50,372 nucleotides of DNA from Mycoplana rhizolycopersici (GTDB taxonomy: Bacteria > Pseudomonadota > Alphaproteobacteria > Rhizobiales > Rhizobiaceae), in assembly GCF_013378445.1 (NCBI RefSeq), contig NZ_JABXYK010000026.1:1-50372 (forward strand), read 5' to 3'. Made by a program: the position numbers and the translations under genes. Under the pieces are notes generated by a model. That model had not been told where the DNA came from and searched no databases. It was given only the letters and a program-made list of their open reading frames with translations. Every line of letters starts with the position of its first letter. The first letter of the stretch is position 1. Of the stretch, positions 16,637 through 25,491 are shown in pieces.

Positions 16637-17362
16637 TCACCGGCCCTTGGCCTGACGCCATGCAGTGAAGTCGACCTTCGTCTGCTCCTTCGTCGGCGGG
16701 TATAGGCCGATGATCGAACGACCTTTCAACACTTCCTCAGTCACGAAATCCTCAAAAGCGGTCATTTCCACGGCCTCGTCGGCAATCTCGTCGGCAATAC
16801 CTGCAGGCACGATGATCACGCCTTCCCGGTCGCCAACGACAACGTCGCCCGGCCAGACCGCGACATCGCCGCAGCCGATCGGCATGTTGATGTCGAGTGC
16901 CTGATGCAGGGTCAGGTTGGTCGGCGCCGAGGGACGGTTGTGATAGGCGGGTATGTCCAGCTCGCCGATTTCCGGGCTGTCGCGAAAACCACCGTCTGTC
17001 ACCACACCGGCCACACCGCGCACCATCAGCCGCGAGACAAGGATGGAGCCGGCAGAGGCCGCACGCGCATCCTTGCGGCTATCCATGACCAGCACCGAGC
17101 CGGGCGGGCACTGCTCGACAGCGGCGCGCTGCGGATGTTCCGGATTCTGGAAAACCGAGATCTGGTTCAGGTCTTCGCGCGCCGGGATGTAGCGCAGCGT
17201 GAAAGCCTGACCGACCATGTTCTTCGCCTTGGGCGCAACGGGGCGCACATCCTGAATGAACTGGTTGTGCAGGCCCCGCTTGAACAGTGCCGTGCAGAGC
17301 GTCGCGGTGCTGACGGCTTCGTATTTCTTGCGGGTGGCGTCGGAAAGGGTGTACGCGGTCAT
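16637..17362 (-). CDS. RraA-family protein, probable 4-hydroxy-2-oxoacid aldolase
   Basis: A 241-residue RraA-like protein. The metal and substrate region reads VAGVVTDGGFRDSPEIGELD. It contains the Arg-Asp followed by x-x-Glu that marks the class II hydroxymethylglutarate aldolase branch, with a glycine about 20 residues before. Plain RNase E regulators of this fold are ~160 residues; the longer form is usually catabolic. It lies 44 bp after the IlvD-type dehydratase and 25 bp before the hydroxyacid dehydrogenase. A retro-aldol split of a 2-keto-3-deoxy acid to pyruvate plus an aldehyde is a fair inference. Automatic labels calling it an RNase regulator are likely misleading. Confidence 0.82.
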   Translation of the reverse strand: MTAYTLSDATRKKYEAVSTATLCTALFKRGLHNQFIQDVRPVAPKAKNMVGQAFTLRYIPAREDLNQISVFQNPEHPQRAAVEQCPPGSVLVMDSRKDARAASAGSILVSRLMVRGVAGVVTDGGFRDSPEIGELDIPAYHNRPSAPTNLTLHQALDINMPIGCGDVAVWPGDVVVGDREGVIIVPAGIADEIADEAVEMTAFEDFVTEEVLKGRSIIGLYPPTKEQTKVDFTAWRQAKGR

Positions 17363-17406
17363 GGTTCCTCCAATCAGAAATGTGTGCCGGCCGGAAATGC
17401 GGGCAA

Positions 17407-19137
17407 TCAGAAAATATCGGGCTCGCCGGCAGACTTGCCGAATTCGGTTTTCAGGAAGTCGAAATCGCAGCCGTCATCGGCCTGGGTGATGTGCTTCGAA
17501 AACATCCAGCCGTAGCCGCGCTCGAACTTGTCGGCGGGGGCGACCCATTCAGCCCGGCGCCTCGCCAAGGTTTCCTCGTCCACAAGCATGTCGATCGAGC
17601 GGTTCGGCACATCGATCCGGATGATGTCGCCGGTGCGGACAAGCGCGAGCGGGCCGCCGACATGGGATTCCGGCGCGACATGCAGAATACAGGCGCCATA
17701 GCTTGTGCCGCTCATGCGAGAGTCGGAAATCCGCAGCATGTCGCGAATGCCCTGCCTGATCAGCTTCTTGGGAATCGGCAGCATGCCCCATTCCGGCATG
17801 CCCGGACCGCCCTTCGGACCTGCATTGCGCAGCACCATGATATGATCGGCCGTCACGTCGAGGTTTTCGTCCTCGACCGCCTTCTTCATCTCGGGATAGC
17901 TGTCGAAGACAAGGGCGGGGCCTTCATGCACGCGCAGGCGCTCCTCGCAGGCCGACGGTTTGATGACGCAGCCATTCGGCGCAAGGTTGCCGCGCAGGAC
18001 AGCGAGCGAGCCCTCGTGATAAATCGGGTTCGAGAGTGGCCGGATGACGTCGTCATTATACACTTCGGCGCCTTCCAGCGTATCGCCCAGCTTGAAGCCG
18101 CTGACCGTCATGACATCGAGATCGAGCCGGTCCTTCATCTGCGCCATCAGCGCGCGCAGGCCGCCGGCATAGTAGAAATCTTCCATCAGGTATTGTTTGC
18201 CCGAGGGACGGATATTGGCGATGACCGGCGTCGTGCGGCCGGCCGCATCCAGCTCGTCGAGCGTCAGCGGCACGCCGGCACGGCGCGCCATGGCGATCAG
18301 GTGCACGACAGCATTGGTGGAACAGCCCGTGGCCATGGCGACGGCGACGGCGTTGTCCACGGACTGGCGATTGATGATCTTGTCCGGCGTCAGGTCCTCA
18401 AACACCATGTCGACGATGCGGCGGCCGCAGCGGGTGGACATACGAATATGGTTGGCGTCTGCGGCCGGGATCGAGCTTGCGCCCGGCAGCGTCAGGCCCA
18501 TGGATTCGGCGATTGCAGTCATCGTGCTTGCCGTACCGAATGTCATGCAATGACCGTAGGAGCGGGCGATGCCCTCTTCCACGCCAGTCCACTGTTCGTT
18601 GGTGATTGTTCCGGCGCGGCGCTCGTCCCAGTATTTCCAGGCATCCGATCCGGAGCCCAGATATTCGCCCTTGTAATTCCCGCGCAGCATCGGGCCTGCC
18701 GGCAGGAAGATCATTGGGAAACCGGCGCTGATGGCACCCATGACGAGCGCCGGCGTGGTCTTGTCGCAACCGCCCATCAGCACAACGCCATCGACAGGAT
18801 GGGAGCGCAGGAGCTCCTCGGCCTCCATGGCAAGGAAGTTGCGATAAAGCATGCTCGTTGGCTTCAGTGCGCTTTCGGAGAGCGATTGCACAGGCAATTC
18901 GACGGGATATCCCCCGCCCTGCAGCACGCCGCGCTTCACGTCCTCGACGCGGTGTTTGAAGTGCGCGTGGCAGGCATTGAGATCGGACCATGTGTTCAGG
19001 ATCGCGATGATCGGCTTCTTGCCCCAATCCTTTTCGTCATAGCCCATCTGCATCAGGCGCGAACGGTGGCCTGAAGAGCGGAGATCGTCGGGGGCGAACC
19101 ATCTGGCGCTGCGCAGCGCACTGACTGTCTTGGGCAT
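17407..19137 (-). CDS. IlvD/Edd-family sugar-acid dehydratase, L-arabonate dehydratase type
   Basis: A 576-residue iron-sulfur dehydratase, close to the ~579 residues of rhizobial L-arabonate dehydratase. The three cysteines expected for the cluster are seen in SDLNACHAHF, GGCDKTTPALVMG and GHCMTFGTASTM. Later motifs include GCSTNAVVHLIA, VLRGNLAPNG and SDSRMSGTSYGACILH. The reaction is loss of water from an aldonic acid to give a 2-keto-3-deoxy acid. I start at MPKTVSAL because AGGAAA lies 7 bp upstream; the frame runs further up through the promoter palindrome. It is the first gene of the operon with the RraA-like, hydroxyacid dehydrogenase and broken aldehyde dehydrogenase genes. Other pentonates or hexonates are possible. 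Confidence 0.88.
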   Translation of the reverse strand: MPKTVSALRSARWFAPDDLRSSGHRSRLMQMGYDEKDWGKKPIIAILNTWSDLNACHAHFKHRVEDVKRGVLQGGGYPVELPVQSLSESALKPTSMLYRNFLAMEAEELLRSHPVDGVVLMGGCDKTTPALVMGAISAGFPMIFLPAGPMLRGNYKGEYLGSGSDAWKYWDERRAGTITNEQWTGVEEGIARSYGHCMTFGTASTMTAIAESMGLTLPGASSIPAADANHIRMSTRCGRRIVDMVFEDLTPDKIINRQSVDNAVAVAMATGCSTNAVVHLIAMARRAGVPLTLDELDAAGRTTPVIANIRPSGKQYLMEDFYYAGGLRALMAQMKDRLDLDVMTVSGFKLGDTLEGAEVYNDDVIRPLSNPIYHEGSLAVLRGNLAPNGCVIKPSACEERLRVHEGPALVFDSYPEMKKAVEDENLDVTADHIMVLRNAGPKGGPGMPEWGMLPIPKKLIRQGIRDMLRISDSRMSGTSYGACILHVAPESHVGGPLALVRTGDIIRIDVPNRSIDMLVDEETLARRRAEWVAPADKFERGYGWMFSKHITQADDGCDFDFLKTEFGKSAGEPDIF

Positions 19138-19202
19138 GGGCGTTTCCTGTGCGTGATCTGGTCTTGCTTCGGGAAGTAGCACAGGCGGAACACAACAGCA
19201 AT

Positions 19203-19220
19203 ACACTAATGCATTAGTGT
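19203..19220. promoter_or_regulatory. GntR-type operator before the dehydratase operon
   Basis: The perfect 18-bp palindrome ACACTAATGCATTAGTGT lies 66 bp before the dehydratase start, in an AT-rich patch of otherwise GC-rich DNA. The inner 16 bp, CACTAATGCATTAGTG, recur with one to two changes at the GntR intergenic region and before the Dpp-type operon. Confidence 0.82.
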
Positions 19221-19328
19221 TTATATCAAGAACTTCGGCCACTGCCCCACCGGATTCGGCCTGACGATATATTCGGATCAAGGCGGAACGTCGCCGCCAA
19301 GACAGGCGACGTCAGGATGCGGAGAGCT

Positions 19329-20033
19329 TCAGTCCGCCTGAACGAAATCAGGATAACGCTCGACAATGCTGGCAACCATGGAAAGAGTGCCGGAGAGATG
19401 TAGCTTCATCGCCTGTTCGGCCCGTTCGGGATCGCCCGCCGCAAGCCCATCGATGATCGCATCGTGATTATCGACGACGCGGCCCTTGCCGACATTCGGT
19501 AGGTTGAGTCGGCGAAGCCGGTCGATATGACCGCTGTGGCGCCGCACCACCGGCCACACATCCATCAATCCGGCCTCTTCATAGAGAATGTAATGGAAGG
19601 CGCGGTCGTGGCGCAGGAAGTCCCCATATTCACCAGATGAAACGAGCGTCTTCAACTGAGCATTGGCGTTGACGAGACGATCGATGAAGCGGCGGTCCGG
19701 TTTGGACGCAAGTTCATAGACAATCTCCTGCTCGACCGCACGCCGCATAAAATGTGACTGTCGCGCAAGATTGATATCGATCTTGGAAACCAGAGTGGCA
19801 TACTGCGGATAAACGGTGACCAGCCCCTCCTCCTCCAGCCGCATCAGTGCGTCGCGAACCGGCGTCTGGCTGAGGCCGAACTGCTTCTGCAACTCCAGGC
19901 GCGATAGTGGCGTACCCGGCGCGAGCTCCAGTTCGAGAATTTTCTCGCGAAGATATTCGACGATCTGCGGGGCGATTTGGCGCGTGCGGTCCAGTCCGGT
20001 ACGATGCTTGGCGAGGGGCAGATCAGAAGTCAC
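19329..20033 (-). CDS. GntR-family regulator with FCD sensor domain
   Basis: A 234-residue GntR protein. The winged helix at ~20-85 has LREKILELELAPGTPLSR and FGLSQTPVRDALMRLEEEGL. An all-helical FCD domain follows, with Asp and His residues (RHDRAFHYILYEEAG, DNHDAIIDGL, KLHLSGT) at the metal-ligand places of the family. It lies downstream of the dehydratase promoter region on the same strand, and divergently from the second GntR gene, with a palindrome pair in the 77-bp gap between them. It probably senses a sugar acid or keto acid. Confidence 0.9.
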   Translation of the reverse strand: MTSDLPLAKHRTGLDRTRQIAPQIVEYLREKILELELAPGTPLSRLELQKQFGLSQTPVRDALMRLEEEGLVTVYPQYATLVSKIDINLARQSHFMRRAVEQEIVYELASKPDRRFIDRLVNANAQLKTLVSSGEYGDFLRHDRAFHYILYEEAGLMDVWPVVRRHSGHIDRLRRLNLPNVGKGRVVDNHDAIIDGLAAGDPERAEQAMKLHLSGTLSMVASIVERYPDFVQAD

Positions 20034-20066
20034 AGACGTCTTCCTTTTTCAAATCGTCTTTGACTG

Positions 20067-20090
20067 TTTTAATGCATTAATGCTTTAGTG
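20067..20090. promoter_or_regulatory. Overlapping GntR-type operators between two divergent GntR genes
   Basis: CATTAATGCTTTAGTG at 20075-20090 matches the dehydratase-promoter site at 14 of 16 positions. A second register, shifted by 8 bp (20067-20082), contains the perfect 12-bp palindrome TTAATGCATTAA and matches at 12 of 16. Overlapping half-sites in the short intergenic region would allow one regulator to control both GntR genes. Confidence 0.7.
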
Positions 20091-20110
20091 AAAAGCAGCC
20101 CGCCTATTTT

Positions 20111-20872
20111 GTGAAACCGACGGTAGAAGGCAGCGCCTCCTTGGCAGACGATACAAACCCTGTTGCAGACATACCTGAAATAAGACCGTCCAGCTATGCC
20201 GATCAGGTCTACGGTCATGTTTTGCGTGATATCTTGAAAGGCGCATTTCCGCCGGGCAGCCGGCTGCCATCCGAAAGCGATCTCTCTGATCGGTTCGGCG
20301 TATCCCGTCCCGTCATTCGCGATGCTCTGGCGCGTCTACGGCTGGATGGCCTCGTGGAAGCCCGTCGCGGCAGCGGCACCTATGTGCTGACCACGCCGTC
20401 GCGCAGCCTGCCCGATCTTGCCGACCTCACCGATATCTCGCGCTTCTTGCGCTATCAGGAACTGCGGCTCTGCATCGAAGGTAACGCGGCGGCACTTGCG
20501 GCCGAGCGGCGCACGGACAAGGCGCTCGGTGACATCATTGAAGCGCATGAGGAGTTTTCAAGCCAGGTGGCCCGTGGCCTGCTTCTGGCGGAAAGCGACC
20601 GCCGTTTTCACCTGTCGATCGCGGAGGCGACCGGCAATGAGTTTTTCAGCATGGCGCTTGAGGGGCCGAACGTATCGCTCAGCAGCTTCATGAACGTATC
20701 GCTGTCGCTGACCCGCTCGGGATCGCCGGCCCGCGCCCGCAAGGTCATCGGCGAGCACGCCGATATCGTTGAAGCGATCCGCAACAAGGATCCGGTCTGG
20801 GCCCGGGTCGCGATGGAAAGCCACCTTCTGCAGGCGCGCCGGCGTATGACGAACGGCGATCTCGACCCTTGA
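20111..20872 (+). CDS. GntR-family regulator, FadR/FCD type
   Basis: A 253-residue GntR protein starting at GTG. The winged helix reads LRDILKGAFPPGSRLPSES and FGVSRPVIRDALARLRLDGL, with the wing GSGTYVLT. The C-terminal FCD domain has the expected Asp and His residues in ESDRRFHLSIAEATGN, GEHADIVEAI and ESHLLQARR. No ATG gives a full domain, so the GTG is the best start, although the ribosome site is poor. It is divergent from the other GntR gene and directly upstream of the DapA-family gene. Two GntR regulators with one operator type suggests cross-control. Confidence 0.88.
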   Translation: MKPTVEGSASLADDTNPVADIPEIRPSSYADQVYGHVLRDILKGAFPPGSRLPSESDLSDRFGVSRPVIRDALARLRLDGLVEARRGSGTYVLTTPSRSLPDLADLTDISRFLRYQELRLCIEGNAAALAAERRTDKALGDIIEAHEEFSSQVARGLLLAESDRRFHLSIAEATGNEFFSMALEGPNVSLSSFMNVSLSLTRSGSPARARKVIGEHADIVEAIRNKDPVWARVAMESHLLQARRRMTNGDLDP

Positions 20873-20945
20873 AAGCAGATATGTAATTTTTCTTTACAAC
20901 TTTTTCCAAATTCAGTAAGGATAGTTGACTTCAGGAGGGTCAACT

Positions 20946-21908
20946 ATGCGACAACCACTTGCTCCGGCCGACTACGCATCTTCCGTGGTCGCCGTGCCTC
21001 CCATCGCGCTCAATGCCGATCATTCGGTGAATGCGAGCGCGAACGAGGCTATCATCAAACATATCGAAGCGGGTGGGGTGAACATCCTGCTCTATGGCGG
21101 CAATGCCAATCTCTATCATTTCGGTCTCGACGATTACCGGGCCTCCATGGAAGCGATCAAGGCATCGACCGCCCCAACGACACATCTCATCACCTCTGTT
21201 GGGAGCGACTTCGGCAAGGCGATGGCGCAGGTGCCGATCGTCCGGCATCTCGGCTTTAGCAATGTCATGGTCCTGCCGACCAGCTTCCCGGCCGATCCGG
21301 CCGGCGTTGCCAATGGTGTGCGCAAGCTCGCCGCTGCTTTCGGAAGCGGCCTCATTCTTTATCTCAAGCGCGAGAACTACGTCGAACCGGACGAACTGGC
21401 CAAGCTGATCTCCGAAAAGGCAGTCAGCTTCGTAAAATATGCCGTTGAGAAATCGGAAGCCGCTGACGACCCTTACCTCGATGCGGTGCTTTCGGCGATC
21501 GGGGCGGAATATCTGGCCAGCGGCATGGGCGAAACGCCGATACATGACCATCTCGGCAAACGCAAACTGACGACCTATACGTCCGGCGCCGTCTGCATTG
21601 CCCCGACTGCCGCTTCGGAGCTTCTCGAGCTCTACAAGTCCGGCCGTACCGCAGAGGCCTTCGAGCTCAGCAAGCCTTTTCTGCATTTCGAGAAGGTAAG
21701 GATGATGCTCGGCGGCCTTCAGGTTCTGCACGATGGCCTGCGGCTGTCGGGCGTTGCCGATACCGGTCCGTTAATGCCGATGGTCTCGAATCTTCCGACC
21801 GACAAGCTGGCGCGCGCCAGCGACGCTGTCGAAGCCCTAAAATCCGCAGAGGAACAGGCAGTTTCGCGGTCGCTGGCAAACCGGAGGCGCGGCGTCCACG
21901 TTAGTTGA
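20946..21908 (+). CDS. DapA/NanA-family lyase, probable 2-keto-3-deoxy-acid dehydratase or aldolase
   Basis: A 320-residue class I aldolase-fold enzyme of the dihydrodipicolinate-synthase family. Tyr139 in GLILYLKREN and Lys164 in SFVKYAVEKS are placed like the proton-shuttle Tyr and Schiff-base Lys of the family. True DapA would normally be a housekeeping gene outside such an operon. Members next to IlvD-type dehydratases are L-2-keto-3-deoxyarabonate dehydratases, giving 2-oxoglutarate semialdehyde. That is the substrate of the enzyme whose broken gene ends the facing operon. AGGAGG lies 6 bp before the ATG used; an upstream ATG at 20925 precedes that ribosome site and is unlikely. Confidence 0.82.
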   Translation: MRQPLAPADYASSVVAVPPIALNADHSVNASANEAIIKHIEAGGVNILLYGGNANLYHFGLDDYRASMEAIKASTAPTTHLITSVGSDFGKAMAQVPIVRHLGFSNVMVLPTSFPADPAGVANGVRKLAAAFGSGLILYLKRENYVEPDELAKLISEKAVSFVKYAVEKSEAADDPYLDAVLSAIGAEYLASGMGETPIHDHLGKRKLTTYTSGAVCIAPTAASELLELYKSGRTAEAFELSKPFLHFEKVRMMLGGLQVLHDGLRLSGVADTGPLMPMVSNLPTDKLARASDAVEALKSAEEQAVSRSLANRRRGVHVS

Positions 21909-21923
21909 CAGGCACGTGTATCT

Positions 21924-21948
21924 ACACTAATACATTAGTGCTCTAGTG
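21924..21948. promoter_or_regulatory. GntR-type operator before the Dpp-type importer operon
   Basis: CACTAATACATTAGTG (21925-21940) differs by one base from the palindrome at the dehydratase promoter. An overlapping second copy shifted by 8 bp (21933-21948) matches at 12 of 16. It lies between the DapA-family gene and the binding-protein gene, about 95 bp before the latter start, and so puts the importer in the same regulon. Confidence 0.78.
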
Positions 21949-22043
21949 TGTTTTCTGCAGCTTGGAGGCGCTTTCCGCCAGCCTCGCGCATCCAGCGCGG
22001 GGCCAGGCAATAGTCACATCGAAGTCTTTATCTGGGAGGAGAA

Positions 22044-23558
22044 ATGACAATGACGATGAAATTCTCGAGGGGCGTATCGGCGGCGCTGATGACGATCCTG
22101 CTTTCCGGCGCAGCCCATGCTGCCGAGGGGGAAGTCAAAATCGTGCTGCCCGAGCAGCCAGCTAACCTTGAACCCTGTCGATCGATCCGCTCTGACATCG
22201 GACGCGTCATCAATTCAAACATTACGGAAACGCTGACCAACATCGAGCCGGAGAAGGGCACGGTTGCGCCATGGCTCGCCGAAAGCTGGGAGCAGGTCAA
22301 CGACCTCACCTGGCGTATCAAATTGAAGTCCGGCGTCAAGTTCCAGGACGGTACTGACTTCAACGCCGAGGCCGTCGCGAAGTCGATCGACCGGCTGATG
22401 AACCCCAAGCTCACTTGCGACAGCCGCTCAAAGTTCGGAGACGTCAAGCTGACACCAAAGGCGATCGATGCGACAACGCTCGAAATCACGTCCGACAGCC
22501 CCATCCCGATCATGCCGACGCTGCTCGGCACTGTGCAGATCGTCTCGCCAAACATGCCGTTCGACAGCGAGACCAACGCACCAGTGGGCACCGGCCCCTA
22601 CACGCTGGAAAGTGCTGGCAACGAACAAATCGTCCTGGCCCGCAGTGACAGCTACTGGGGGGCAAAACCCGAAGTGACCAAGGCGACCTACGTCTGGCGC
22701 AATGAATCCGCCATCCGCGCGGCCATGGTGGAATCCGGCGAGGCCGACATGACGCCGTCGCTCGCCGTGCAGGACGCCACCAATCCCGACACCGATTTCG
22801 CCTATCTGAATTCCGAAACGACCCGCATGCGTATCGATGCGGAAATTCCGCCTCTCAACGATGTGCGCGTCCGCAAGGCGCTGAACCTTGGAATCGACTG
22901 GGACGGCATGGGCGAAGCTCTGTTCGGCAAGGACGTACTGCGGGCATCGCAGATGGTGGTTCCCGGCGTCCTCGGCCACAACCCGGATATCAAGCCCTGG
23001 CCCTATGATCCCGAGCAGGCCAAGAAGCTGATCGAGGAAGCCAAGGCGGACGGCGTTCCGGTCGATACCGAAATCGTCATCATCGGCCGCAACGGCTTCT
23101 TCCCGAACTCCGCCGAGTCCCTGGAAGCGATGATGGCCATGTGGCAGGAAATCGGCCTCAAGGTGTCCTTGCGCCAGCTCGAAGCCGCAGACTGGGTTCG
23201 TTATCTCGATAAGCCTTTCCCGCAGGGCCGCGGCCCGACACTCTTCCAGCAGCAGCATGACAACAACACGGGCGACGCCGGTTTCACCGCCCCTGTCATG
23301 TTCCTGAGCGAAGGCCAGTATTCGACGATTGCCGATCCGGCACTTGATGTCGTTCTGAAAAAGGCGATGGCGGCGACCGGCACGGAGCGCGAAAAACTCT
23401 TCCAGGAAGCCTTCCTCAAGGTCCATGACGAGATCGTCGCCGATATCCCAATGTACCACATGATCGGTTACGTCCGCGTCGGCAACCGCCTGGACTGGAA
23501 GCCGGATCTGAAGACAAACAGCGAAATCGCGCTGTCCCAGATTAAGTTCAAGGACTAA
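22044..23558 (+). CDS. Periplasmic binding protein of the dipeptide/nickel (family 5) type
   Basis: A 504-residue family 5 solute-binding protein with a signal peptide (positive start MKFSRG, hydrophobic stretch to SGAAHAAEGE). Typical family motifs are APWLAESWEQVNDLTWRIKL, FQDGTDFNAEAVAKSIDRL, GTGPYTLESA and LNDVRVRKALNLGID. Family 5 proteins bind peptides, but in rhizobia also oligosaccharides, sugar acids and opines. GGAGGAGA lies directly before the first ATG; the next in-frame ATGs at 22050 and 22056 are alternatives. The GntR-type site upstream ties it to sugar-acid use. It heads an operon with two permeases and a fused ATPase. Confidence 0.9.
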   Translation: MTMTMKFSRGVSAALMTILLSGAAHAAEGEVKIVLPEQPANLEPCRSIRSDIGRVINSNITETLTNIEPEKGTVAPWLAESWEQVNDLTWRIKLKSGVKFQDGTDFNAEAVAKSIDRLMNPKLTCDSRSKFGDVKLTPKAIDATTLEITSDSPIPIMPTLLGTVQIVSPNMPFDSETNAPVGTGPYTLESAGNEQIVLARSDSYWGAKPEVTKATYVWRNESAIRAAMVESGEADMTPSLAVQDATNPDTDFAYLNSETTRMRIDAEIPPLNDVRVRKALNLGIDWDGMGEALFGKDVLRASQMVVPGVLGHNPDIKPWPYDPEQAKKLIEEAKADGVPVDTEIVIIGRNGFFPNSAESLEAMMAMWQEIGLKVSLRQLEAADWVRYLDKPFPQGRGPTLFQQQHDNNTGDAGFTAPVMFLSEGQYSTIADPALDVVLKKAMAATGTEREKLFQEAFLKVHDEIVADIPMYHMIGYVRVGNRLDWKPDLKTNSEIALSQIKFKD

Positions 23559-23567
23559 CCTTGATCT

Positions 23568-23599
23568 AAGGCACGGCGGCAGGAGCGTCGTGCCTTTTT
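23568..23599 (+). terminator. Hairpin with T-run between binding protein and permease
   Basis: AAGGCACGGCG (23568-23578) pairs with CGTCGTGCCTT (23586-23596) with one G-T pair and a 7-nt loop, then TTTTTC. It has the shape of an intrinsic terminator but lies inside an operon. It is best read as a partial terminator or 3' stabiliser that keeps binding-protein mRNA above permease mRNA. Confidence 0.75.
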
Positions 23600-23621
23600 C
23601 TCTCTTTTCGCTGTGGAAGGA

Positions 23622-24551
23622 ATGGCTGTGTTTGGCTTTATCCTGAGACGTTCGGCCCAGAGCCTGATCGCCGTGATCGGCCTGCTTGTGCTCGTCTTTT
23701 TCTTGTCGCGCCTTACCGGCGATCCGGCCTATCTCTATCTGCCGCTGGATTCCTCCGAGGCGCAGCGTCAGGCTTTCTCCGAAGCCCACGGCTTCAACGA
23801 TCCGCTCTACGTCCAGTTCGGACGCTACCTGCTCGGCGTCGCTAATCTCGATTTCGGCACAGCGCTCAGCCGCAACAGGCCGGCGATGGAAGTGGCGCTC
23901 GAAGCCTTTCCCCAGACCCTGAAGCTTGCAGCGATCGCCATGACGCTGGCGCTCACGCTTGCGATCGTCGTCGGCTCGCTGGCGGCGGCCAAGCCTGACA
24001 GTTTGTTCGATCGCCTTGCCAGCACTGCCTCCCTTGCCGGCGCCAGCGCTCCGGACTTCTGGGTGGCGATCGTCGCCATCCTCGTCTTCTCCGTCGGCCT
24101 CGGCCTGCTGCCGACCTCGGGAACGGGGACGCCGCTGCACTGGATCATGCCCATCTTCGTCCTGACGCTGCGCCCCTTCGGCCTTCTGGTGCAGGTGGTG
24201 CGCGGTACGATGATCAGTGCGCTCGCCTCACCCTATGTGAAGACGGCGCGCGCCAAAGGCGTGCAGCGCTCGCGGATCATCTTCCGCCATGCGCTCCGCA
24301 ACTCCTTGCTGCCAGTCATTACCGTTGCCGGCGACCTCGCCGCAAGCCTCGTCAATGGCGCCGTCGTCGTCGAATCCATCTTTGGTTGGCCGGGTATCGG
24401 CAAGCTGATGATCGATGCGATCATCCGGCGCGATTTCGCCCTGATCCAGGCGACCGTGCTGATCACAGCCGTTGCGATCTTCGTTCTCAACATCCTGATT
24501 GACCTTCTCTACGCAAGGCTCGATCCGCGCATCAGGTTTCAAGCGAAATGA
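23622..24551 (+). CDS. ABC permease, DppB type
   Basis: A ~309-residue inner-membrane permease. The first span follows FGFILRRSAQSL, and six spans are likely. The family loop VKTARAKGVQRSRIIFRHAL then LRNSLLPVITV contacts the ATPase. A GTG at 23628 has AAGGA at better distance than the ATG used and would give the usual short DppB start; a GTG at 23613 is also in frame. The stop overlaps the next permease start by ATGA. Confidence 0.88.
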   Translation: MAVFGFILRRSAQSLIAVIGLLVLVFFLSRLTGDPAYLYLPLDSSEAQRQAFSEAHGFNDPLYVQFGRYLLGVANLDFGTALSRNRPAMEVALEAFPQTLKLAAIAMTLALTLAIVVGSLAAAKPDSLFDRLASTASLAGASAPDFWVAIVAILVFSVGLGLLPTSGTGTPLHWIMPIFVLTLRPFGLLVQVVRGTMISALASPYVKTARAKGVQRSRIIFRHALRNSLLPVITVAGDLAASLVNGAVVVESIFGWPGIGKLMIDAIIRRDFALIQATVLITAVAIFVLNILIDLLYARLDPRIRFQAK

Positions 24552-25491
24552 GTATGCCAGAGATGACCATCTCCGCAGACACCAAGCCAAAGACGGCCGG
24601 ACGTTTTCAGGTCCTGCACCTGGTTGCCCGCAACAAACTGGCGCTGGCCGCTGTGATCTTCCTTACCCTCGTCGTGCTCTGTGCCATCTTCGGCCCCTGG
24701 TTGATGGGCGACCTGATCGACAAGCCGAATTTCCGTGCCCGCAACATGGCGCCGTTCAGCTTTGCCCAGGGCTGGGCCTACGTGCTCGGTGCCGATACGC
24801 TCGGCCGCAGCCTTCTTGCACGCCTGATCGTCGGCGCGCAGAATACGCTTGGCATTGCCCTCTTCGCGGTGTTCTTCTCGATGCTGATCGGCGGCTTCCT
24901 CGGCCTGATCGCAGGCTATTCCCGCGGGCTTCTCAGCAGCATTATTCTACGTGTTGCCGATATCGTCATGAGCTTCCCCTCGCTGCTTCTGGCGCTGATC
25001 GTGCTCTTCAGCCTGGGTCCCTCGGTTACCAACCTGATCATCGTTCTCGCGATCACCCGCATCCCGATCTACCTGCGCACGACACGCGCCGAGGTGCTGG
25101 AAGTTCGCGAGCGCATGTTCGTAAGCGCCGCCACGGCGCTGGGTGCCGGACACGTGCGGATCGTTTTCCGCCATATCGCCCCGATCGTTCTCCCGACGCT
25201 CGTGACCATCGGCGCCATCGATTTCGCGACGGTGGTTCTAGCTGAATCCTCGCTGAGCTTCCTTGGTCTCGGAATCCAGGCGCCGGAATTCACCTGGGGC
25301 GCCATGGTGGCAACCGGCCGCGGTTACCTCGCCAATGCTTGGTGGATCGCCTTCTGGCCAGGCCTTGCTATCCTTCTCACGACGCTCTCGCTCAACATTC
25401 TCTCCAACTGGTGGCGCACCTATGCCGATCCGCAGCAGCGCTGGCGCATCGAACTTGCGCGCTCGAAAAAGGGAATTCCGGAGAAACGCAC

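Noticed and set aside
17380-19074. Long plus-strand frame of 564 codons
   Set aside because: It is antisense to the IlvD-type dehydratase and shows low-complexity His/Asp/Arg-rich composition typical of a GC-rich shadow frame, with no family motif.
22428-24140. Long minus-strand frame of 570 codons
   Set aside because: It runs across two clearly real plus-strand genes (binding protein and permease) and the hairpin between them, and its composition is charged and repetitive.
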